A DNA stretch of 10,060 bases from an uncultured Phascolarctobacterium sp. (GTDB lineage: Bacteria; Bacillota; Negativicutes; Acidaminococcales; Acidaminococcaceae), in NCBI GenBank assembly GCA_934234275.1, contig CAKQHU010000039.1:1-10060 (forward strand), written 5' to 3'. Shown here in pieces: positions 7,075 to 10,060 of the stretch. How positions within the stretch are numbered: the first letter of the stretch is position 1; every line of letters begins with the position of its first letter. The position numbers and the translations under genes were made by a program. Below the pieces are notes generated by a model, which was not told where the DNA came from, searched no databases, and worked only from the letters and a program-made list of their open reading frames with translations.

Positions 7075-7088
7075 CCTCCTTACGGAGG
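7075..7088 (-). promoter_or_regulatory. Hairpin hiding the toxin Shine-Dalgarno sequence
   Basis: In the toxin mRNA, CCUCC (from 7088-7084) pairs with GGAGG (from 7079-7075) around a GUAA loop, which fits the stable GNRA tetraloop class. The 3' arm is the core of the Shine-Dalgarno sequence, 7 bases before the ATG. As folded, ribosomes would be blocked. Translation would require breathing of the stem, processing or a partner that opens it, as described for other type I toxin mRNAs. Confidence 0.7.
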
Positions 7089-7115
7089 AACCGACCTGTC
7101 AGAATCTCTAGTGTT

Positions 7116-7144
7116 ATTATAACAGCTATCCTATTCGTTGACAA
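7116..7144 (-). promoter_or_regulatory. Promoter of the toxin gene
   Basis: On the minus strand, TTGTCA (7144-7139), a 17-base spacer and consensus TATAAT (7121-7116). Transcription should begin near 7109, giving a leader of about 42 nt before the toxin ATG. It lies just after the alaX terminator, so the toxin has its own transcript and is not an operon tail. Confidence 0.75.
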
Positions 7145-7153
7145 TATGTTCAC

Positions 7154-7193
7154 CAAAATAAAAAGACGGTCGCTTGACCGTCTTTTTATTTTG
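7154..7193 (-). terminator. Rho-independent terminator of the alaX-type gene
   Basis: A perfect 18-base inverted repeat (7154-7171 and 7176-7193) with a 4-base loop. The core GACGGTC/GACCGTC is flanked by A-tracts and T-tracts, so it can work in both directions. It starts 5 bases after the alaX-type stop codon and insulates that gene from the toxin promoter at 7116-7144. Confidence 0.9.
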
Positions 7194-7198
7194 CTATT

Positions 7199-8398
7199 TT
7201 ACTTCAGTTTTTCTACAACGCTATGCAGCTTTTCCTGCCAGTCGGCGCAATAATCCGCACCGCCCTGAGCACAGTCGCTCTTGCCGCCGCCACGGCCGCC
7301 AAAGGCTTCATTGAGTAGCTTGATAACACTGCGGCAATCGCCTGCAGTATCAGTGCCCAAAGCAACTGCGTAGCTGATGCGCTCAGGCTGCACTGCTACC
7401 AAAAGGCTCAACGTGTTTTCCAGTGCGGTAACCTTCGGCAGAAAGGCTTTGATATCCTTGGCATCGTGACCTTCCATAGGCAAAGCCAAAACTTTTACTC
7501 CGTCAGCATTCACCGGTGCAGCAGCATACGTTTCCTGCAACTTTTCTTCTTCAATCTTCAACAGCTTGCTCTTGGCAATGTCAAGCTGTGCAAGCAAATC
7601 ATTTTTCTGCTTACTTACGGCAGCAGGCACCTGCTCAGGCTTTACAGAAAGGCTTGCAGCAACATTAAGCAAAGTGCTGTTCTTGGCGTCAGCATCAAGC
7701 AGCGCTCTGCGGCCACAGACAAACTCTACGCGACAACCGCCCTTGTGCTTTTCATGGCGTATAACCTTAACACTACCCAGCATCCCTGTAAACGGCGGAT
7801 GTGTACCGCAGCAGGTGCAGATATCGGCGTCCTCAACCGAAACGATACGCAGCGTGCCTGTCAGCTTGCTGTTGAACTTACGCATTTTATCCTTCAGCTT
7901 GACAGCCTCCGTGCTGTCCATATAGCTGATATGTACCGGGCGATTCTCCCAGATAATCTCATTCGTATATAATTCTGCCTGCAGCAGCTCCTCGTCCGTC
8001 AGCTCCTTATCAAGGTCAATAAACACATCGTCCTCATTCATATGAAAGCCGATGTTGTTGGCCTTAAACAGCTTCCAGCAGGCATAGGACAAAAGATGCT
8101 CACCCAAATGCTGCTGCATTCTGTCCAGACGCACAGGCCAGTCCAGCACAGCCTCTACTTCAGTGCCAATCTCCAGCGCCTTGTCGCATTCGTGGTAGAT
8201 GTGACCGTCCTTTTCGCTTACATGGCTTACAACCGCATCAGCCAGCTTGCCTCTGTCGCTCAGCTGACCGCCTCCCTCCGGAAAGAAAACCGTCTGGTCC
8301 AGCTCAACCAGATATTTGCCATCCTTGGGTGTGCAGGCTGTAACCTTCGCCGCGCACTGTTTGAGCAAAGAATTATTTTCAAAAAGCTTAATCGTCAT
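7199..8398 (-). CDS. AlaX-type alanyl-tRNA editing protein, long form with DHHA1 domain
   Basis: Free-standing tRNA editing protein of 399 residues that hydrolyses mischarged aminoacyl-tRNA(Ala), chiefly Ser-tRNA(Ala); cytosolic. The N-terminal part resembles the alanyl-tRNA synthetase editing module, with 'FFPEGGGQLSDRG' (38-50). The zinc site is HxxxH (His97, His101 in 'QQHLGEHLLSYAC') plus CxxxH (Cys196, His200 in 'CTCCGTH'). A Lys/Glu-rich helical linker (about 250-295) leads to a C-terminal DHHA1 domain ending in 'GGRGGGKSDCAQGG' (367-380). The aminoacylation domain is absent, so it is not alaS. I use ATG 8398 because GAGGGGG lies about 9 bases upstream; an in-frame ATG at 8416 sits within that ribosome binding site and would add six residues. 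All key zinc ligands are present. It is monocistronic, with a strong terminator immediately after the stop. Confidence 0.92.
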   Translation of the reverse strand: MTIKLFENNSLLKQCAAKVTACTPKDGKYLVELDQTVFFPEGGGQLSDRGKLADAVVSHVSEKDGHIYHECDKALEIGTEVEAVLDWPVRLDRMQQHLGEHLLSYACWKLFKANNIGFHMNEDDVFIDLDKELTDEELLQAELYTNEIIWENRPVHISYMDSTEAVKLKDKMRKFNSKLTGTLRIVSVEDADICTCCGTHPPFTGMLGSVKVIRHEKHKGGCRVEFVCGRRALLDADAKNSTLLNVAASLSVKPEQVPAAVSKQKNDLLAQLDIAKSKLLKIEEEKLQETYAAAPVNADGVKVLALPMEGHDAKDIKAFLPKVTALENTLSLLVAVQPERISYAVALGTDTAGDCRSVIKLLNEAFGGRGGGKSDCAQGGADYCADWQEKLHSVVEKLK

Positions 8399-8443
8399 TT
8401 TTTTATTCCCCCTCATGAAATGTATCTATCTCTAATAACCATT

Positions 8444-8452
8444 ATTGTATCA
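8444..8452 (-). promoter_or_regulatory. Possible extended -10 promoter for the alaX-type gene
   Basis: Minus-strand TGATACAAT is an extended -10 (TG-N-TACAAT), about 46 bases before the chosen ATG. The -35 is poor. It sits back to back with the plus-strand -10 at 8472-8477. Confidence 0.4.
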
Positions 8453-8468
8453 CTAAATCGCCAAAGTG

Positions 8469-8477
8469 TGTTATAAT
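8469..8477 (+). promoter_or_regulatory. Extended -10 promoter for the HAD hydrolase gene
   Basis: TG (8469-8470), one base, then consensus TATAAT (8472-8477), about 50 bases before the start codon. No good -35 lies 17 bases upstream, which extended -10 promoters tolerate. It likely drives the HAD and metallophosphoesterase genes together. Confidence 0.55.
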
Positions 8478-8527
8478 CAAGTATACAAGTCCAAAAAAAT
8501 TCTATTAGTGCAAATAAGGAGTAATAA

Positions 8528-9190
8528 ATGTTTCAAAATTTACTTTTTGATTTAGACGGTACCCTGACAAATTCTGCCGAGGGTATCACCAAATGCGTAC
8601 AATACGCATTGCGCGCTCAAAATATCGAAGAGCCTGATTTGAAAAAGCTAGAGGTTTTCATCGGTCCGCCCCTGCGCGACAGCTTTATCAAATACTACGG
8701 TATGACCAGAGAGCAGGCCGAGGCCGGTGTAGAAAAGTATCGTGAACGCTACACTGATATCGGTATCTGGGAAAACAAGGTTTATCCCGGTATCATGGAA
8801 TTATTAGCTGACCTGCAGCAGGATGGCCGCCGCCTCGGCATGGCAACCGCCAAACCGGAAGTTTTTGCGCTGCGAATTGCCGAACGCTTTGGCTTCAACC
8901 CCTATCTGGAAGATATAACTGGCTGTAGCCTGGACGGTAAAACAGACAAGAAGGCTTTGGTTGTTGCCGCCGCTCTGGAAAAATGGCAGCTCACTACTTC
9001 AGAAGCTAAAAAGACTGTAGCACTTATAGGCGACCGCCGAGAGGACGTTCTCGCCGCTCACGCCAACGGTATTGCCTGCATCGGCGCAGGCTTCGGCTTC
9101 GGCAGTTACGAGGAACTGTCGGAGGCAGGTACCGATTACTATGTTGCCGATGTTCCGGCATTAGCACGCTTCCTGCTGAGCAAAGCGTAA
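8528..9190 (+). CDS. HAD-superfamily hydrolase, 5'-nucleotidase-like / phosphoglycolate-phosphatase-like
   Basis: Cytosolic HAD phosphatase of 220 residues. Motif I is 'FDLDGTLTNS' (7-16), with nucleophile Asp8 and general acid Asp10. Motif II is Thr107 in 'MATAKPE', motif III the lysine pair after Asp140, and motif IV 'GDRREDV' (168-174) with Asp169 and Asp173. The cap segment contains 'FIGPPLRDSF' (44-53) and 'ENKVYPGIMELL' (82-93). These are typical of the HAD subgroup similar to the Pseudomonas PA0065 5'-nucleotidase rather than classical Gph. The likely reaction is dephosphorylation of a nucleotide or small phospho-metabolite; the true substrate cannot be read from sequence. AAGGAG at 8516-8521 is 6 bases from the ATG. 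The metallophosphoesterase gene follows after 32 bases, so the two are probably co-transcribed. Confidence 0.9.
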   Translation: MFQNLLFDLDGTLTNSAEGITKCVQYALRAQNIEEPDLKKLEVFIGPPLRDSFIKYYGMTREQAEAGVEKYRERYTDIGIWENKVYPGIMELLADLQQDGRRLGMATAKPEVFALRIAERFGFNPYLEDITGCSLDGKTDKKALVVAAALEKWQLTTSEAKKTVALIGDRREDVLAAHANGIACIGAGFGFGSYEELSEAGTDYYVADVPALARFLLSKA

Positions 9191-9222
9191 GAACAAATTT
9201 AACACTTAAAGGTGATAATATT

Positions 9223-9915
9223 ATGCATATTTACGCAATAGGCGACCTGCATTTATCAGGTGAACCGGCAAGCAAGCCCATGGAGGTTTTTGGCGAGCAT
9301 TGGCGCAACCATAAGGAAAAGGTTGCCGCTAATTGGCAAAACACTGTAACCGCACAGGACACCGTTATTGTCTGCGGCGACATTTCCTGGGCCATGACGT
9401 TGGAAGAAGCAGCACAGGATTTAGACTGGCTGGCGCAGCTTCCCGGTCGCAAGCTTCTGCTGCGCGGCAACCATGATTACTGGTGGAGCAGCCTGAGCAA
9501 AATGCAGCAGCGTTACGGCGCTCATTTTGAATTTCTGCAGAACGACTGCATTATGGCAGAGGATATTGCTGTCTGCGGCACCCGCGGTTGGTTGCTGCCA
9601 TCGGCCGAAAGCTTCAGTGAGGCCGACAGAAAAATCTATAACCGCGAGGGAATCCGCCTAGAGCTTTCCCTGCAGCAGGCACATAAAATGCAGGCGCAGC
9701 AGATAATTACAGCTTTTCACTATCCGCCGCTCTTTGCACGCACGGAGCACACCTGCTTTACTAATCTTATGCTGCAGTACGGTGTACAGCACTGTGTCTA
9801 CGGCCACATTCACGGTGAAAACCACATTCCCGTTTTTGAAGGATTGCGCGAAGGAATCAACTATAAGCTGGTCTCCTGCGATACGCAAGGCTTCCGGCTT
9901 TACAAGGTAATATAA
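9223..9915 (+). CDS. Calcineurin-like metallophosphoesterase
   Basis: Soluble phosphoesterase of 230 residues with a complete dinuclear metal site: GDLH (Asp8, His10), GDISW (Asp53), GNHDYWW (Asn83, His84), 'FHYPP' (His166) and GHIHG (His195, His197). The 'GDISWAMTLEEAAQDLDWL' and 'NHDYWW' signatures fit the small bacterial phosphohydrolase group of COG1768. Its substrate is not known to me and could be a nucleotide, phosphodiester or protein. The ATG at 9223 follows AAAGGTGAT at 9208-9216, and GDLH directly at the N-terminus supports this start. It is the last gene of a two-gene unit with the HAD phosphatase and is followed by a strong terminator. Two different phosphatase folds in one unit suggest a shared pathway, but that is inference. 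Confidence 0.92.
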   Translation: MHIYAIGDLHLSGEPASKPMEVFGEHWRNHKEKVAANWQNTVTAQDTVIVCGDISWAMTLEEAAQDLDWLAQLPGRKLLLRGNHDYWWSSLSKMQQRYGAHFEFLQNDCIMAEDIAVCGTRGWLLPSAESFSEADRKIYNREGIRLELSLQQAHKMQAQQIITAFHYPPLFARTEHTCFTNLMLQYGVQHCVYGHIHGENHIPVFEGLREGINYKLVSCDTQGFRLYKVI

Positions 9916-9943
9916 CAGCGTTACTTCGCTGAAAAACAGACAG

Positions 9944-9977
9944 GCTCCCCTGAACGATTCGTTCAGGGGAGCTTTTT
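9944..9977 (+). terminator. Rho-independent terminator of the HAD-metallophosphoesterase unit
   Basis: A perfect 12-base-pair stem, GCTCCCCTGAAC with GTTCAGGGGAGC (9944-9955 and 9961-9972), has a 5-base loop and is followed by TTTTT. It begins 28 bases after the metallophosphoesterase stop. A small CAGCG/CGCTG hairpin (9916-9931) lies directly after that stop. Confidence 0.93.
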
Positions 9978-9983
9978 GTATAC

Positions 9984-10016
9984 AAAAACAAGCCCTCGAA
10001 TTTCTTCGAGAGCTTG
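9984..10016 (-). terminator. Minus-strand terminator for a gene entering from the right
   Basis: Arms at 9989-10000 and 10005-10016. Read on the minus strand, all 12 positions pair with one U-G wobble around a GAAA loop, followed by TTTTTGTA. In the plus direction the wobble becomes a mismatch. This points to a converging gene to the right whose stop is just inside the window. Confidence 0.8.
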
Positions 10017-10034
10017 CCATTTACGTTCATTTAA

Positions 10035-10060
10035 TTATTTAGGATAGTTGCTGTTGGAGT
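10035..10060 (-). CDS. Possible C-terminal end of a minus-strand gene cut by the right edge
   Basis: The minus-strand terminator at 9984-10016 implies a gene ending just upstream of it. One frame ends ...SNSNYPK followed by TAA at 10037-10035; another frame stops at 10033-10031 and cannot be excluded. Only 7-9 codons are visible, so no product can be named. Confidence 0.3.

Noticed and set aside
6922..7122. Plus-strand open frame of 66 codons across the toxin locus
   Set aside because: It runs through the shared terminator and opposite the toxin gene, lacks a Shine-Dalgarno sequence, and its peptide has no family features. The minus-strand 25-codon gene with AGGAGG is far better supported.
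7199..8398. alaS (alanyl-tRNA synthetase) assignment
   Set aside because: The class II aminoacylation domain is missing and the protein is only 399 residues; only the editing and DHHA1 regions are present.
1..10060. Mobile elements, CRISPR arrays, tRNA or rRNA genes
   Set aside because: No transposase or integrase motifs, regularly spaced repeats, cloverleaf-like sequences or rRNA segments were seen on either strand.

Overview
The window looks like chromosomal DNA from a low-to-medium G+C Firmicute, most likely a Negativicutes or Clostridia member. The reasons are strong AGGAGG-type ribosome binding sites, a methionine aminopeptidase with an N-terminal SEC-C zinc motif, a long-form DUF815 ATPase, TG-extended -10 promoters and a Hol-Tox-type micro-peptide. 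I cannot assign a genus from the sequence alone. I see no insertion sequence, phage, CRISPR array, rRNA or tRNA gene.

Layout: (1) Positions 1-4881 form a minus-strand block read right to left: map (methionine aminopeptidase), an NCS2-family purine/nucleobase permease, ade (adenine deaminase) and a DUF815 AAA ATPase cut by the left edge. The permease-ade-DUF815 genes are spaced by about 20 bases and are very likely one operon for purine uptake and salvage. (2) Positions 5058-6843 hold a DedA-family membrane protein and a threonine-aldolase-family PLP enzyme on the plus strand. dedA diverges from map across a 176-base region with a good plus-strand promoter. (3) Positions 6844-7198 look empty at first but hold a compact cassette. 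It has a 25-codon membrane micro-peptide on the minus strand (Hol-Tox type) with its own promoter and a Shine-Dalgarno sequence locked in a hairpin. A strong opposing promoter drives a predicted ~95-nt antisense RNA overlapping the 3' end of the toxin mRNA. This is the layout of a type I toxin-antitoxin locus. (4) Positions 7199-8398 carry a long AlaX-type alanyl-tRNA editing protein on the minus strand, divergent from a plus-strand pair: a HAD hydrolase of the 5'-nucleotidase-like subgroup and a metallophosphoesterase. (5) Positions 9916-10060 hold two back-to-back terminators, one per strand, marking convergence with a minus-strand gene entering from the right.

Most of the window is ordinary housekeeping metabolism: purine salvage, N-terminal Met removal, membrane homeostasis, amino-acid breakdown and tRNA quality control. 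The item most worth attention is the cassette at 6846-7144. The toxin and antitoxin RNAs appear to begin with nearly the same ~17-nt leader, and the shared terminator stem is perfectly paired only in the antisense RNA.
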